This document shows, piece after piece, positions 5,294 through 5,608 of a DNA stretch of 5,608 bases (position 1 is the stretch's first letter; every line of letters starts with the position of its first letter). Source of the stretch: Alphaproteobacteria bacterium (GTDB lineage Bacteria > Pseudomonadota > Alphaproteobacteria > Rhodobacterales > Rhodobacteraceae); the NCBI GenBank assembly GCA_030428025.1, contig JAUIBJ010000279.1:1-5608 (forward strand). Reading direction: 5' to 3'. Position numbers and translations under genes: made by a program. The notes below the pieces were generated by a model. That model did not search any database. It saw only the letters and a list, made by a program, of their open reading frames with translations, and was not told where the DNA came from.

Positions 5294-5608
5294 GGCTGCT
5301 CTTGCTGGCCGGCACCGGCGAGGCGCAGCAGGTGGCGCGGGAGTTGGCCGCACGAGACGTCGATGCGGTCGCCTCGCTGGCCGGAGCCACGCGCTCGCCC
5401 AAACCCACGGGCCTGCCCACGCGCCATGGCGGGTTCGGCGGTGACGAGGGGTTTCGCGCGTATCTCGCGGCGGAGGGCATCACTGCCGTGTTGGACGCCA
5501 CGCATCCTTTCGCGCACCGGATTTCCCACCGGACGGCGCGGATTTGCTGTGAGGAATCAATTCCCTATTGCCAACTCCTCAGGCCGGAATGGTCCCCCGA
5601 ACCGGGGG
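5290..5608 (+). CDS. cobK: Precorrin-6A reductase, N-terminal part (cut by right edge)
   Basis: CobK (CbiJ in the cobalt-early route) reduces precorrin-6A to precorrin-6B with NADPH. 106 codons are visible of a family usually about 250 residues long. The start gives MRLLLLAGTGEAQQVARELA, the family's N-terminal nucleotide-binding strand and loop. SLAGATRSPKP (29-39), RHGGFGG (45-51), the hallmark DATHPFAHRIS (69-79) and IPYCQLLRPEW (91-101) follow. The ATG overlaps the cbiD stop (ATGA), and a G-rich Shine-Dalgarno-like run (GAGGGCGGGGG) lies just before it inside cbiD. The product acts directly after the CbiD step, so the gene order follows the pathway. CobK versus CbiJ cannot be settled from this fragment. 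Confidence 0.94.
   Translation, partial: MRLLLLAGTGEAQQVARELAARDVDAVASLAGATRSPKPTGLPTRHGGFGGDEGFRAYLAAEGITAVLDATHPFAHRISHRTARICCEESIPYCQLLRPEWSPEPG

Noticed and set aside
4229..5353. Minus-strand frame of 374 codons opposite cbiD and the cobK start
   Set aside because: It lies wholly opposite well-supported genes and has His/Arg/Pro-rich, low-complexity composition typical of antisense frames in high-GC DNA.

Overview
The window is GC-rich, ordinary chromosomal DNA. It looks like an alphaproteobacterium, most likely Rhodobacterales (Roseobacter/Rhodobacter group). This rests on the codon usage, on the style of the cobalamin proteins, and on an intergenic hairpin module (about 3197-3242) that resembles one I remember from Rhodobacterales genomes. 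The taxonomic call is inference. The core is part of a cobalamin (vitamin B12) corrin-ring biosynthesis locus. I see no phage, insertion sequence, CRISPR array, tRNA or rRNA.

Layout: two divergent transcription units meet in a 133-base intergenic region at 4114-4246. To the right (+ strand) lie cbiD (4247-5293) and cobK (from 5290, cut by the right edge), joined by a 4-base ATGA overlap. To the left (- strand) lie cobA (4113-3262), cobB/cbiA (start most likely 3170, end 1893), an MFS transporter (1836-619), and the first 178 codons of a diacylglycerol-kinase-family lipid kinase (536 to the left edge). The minus-strand gaps are 91, 56 and 82 bases, so co-transcription is possible. The 91-base cobA-cobB gap holds three back-to-back hairpins that could attenuate or process the message.

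The four cob genes belong to one pathway. CobA doubly methylates uroporphyrinogen III to precorrin-2, the entry to the corrin branch. CbiD adds the C-1 methyl group. CobK reduces precorrin-6A. CobB amidates the a and c side chains of the finished ring. The remaining methyltransferases are not in the window and may lie beyond the right edge. The pairing of a CbiD-type C1 methyltransferase with CobK-type naming is a mixed pathway also known from other proteobacteria. The MFS transporter and lipid kinase have no demonstrable link to B12.

Nothing here amounts to an undescribed system. The most useful leads are regulatory: a possible divergent promoter pair with overlapping -10 elements and a near-leaderless cbiD, an 8-bp hairpin in the cobA leader, the hairpin module in front of cobB, and a 12-base direct repeat at the lipid kinase start.
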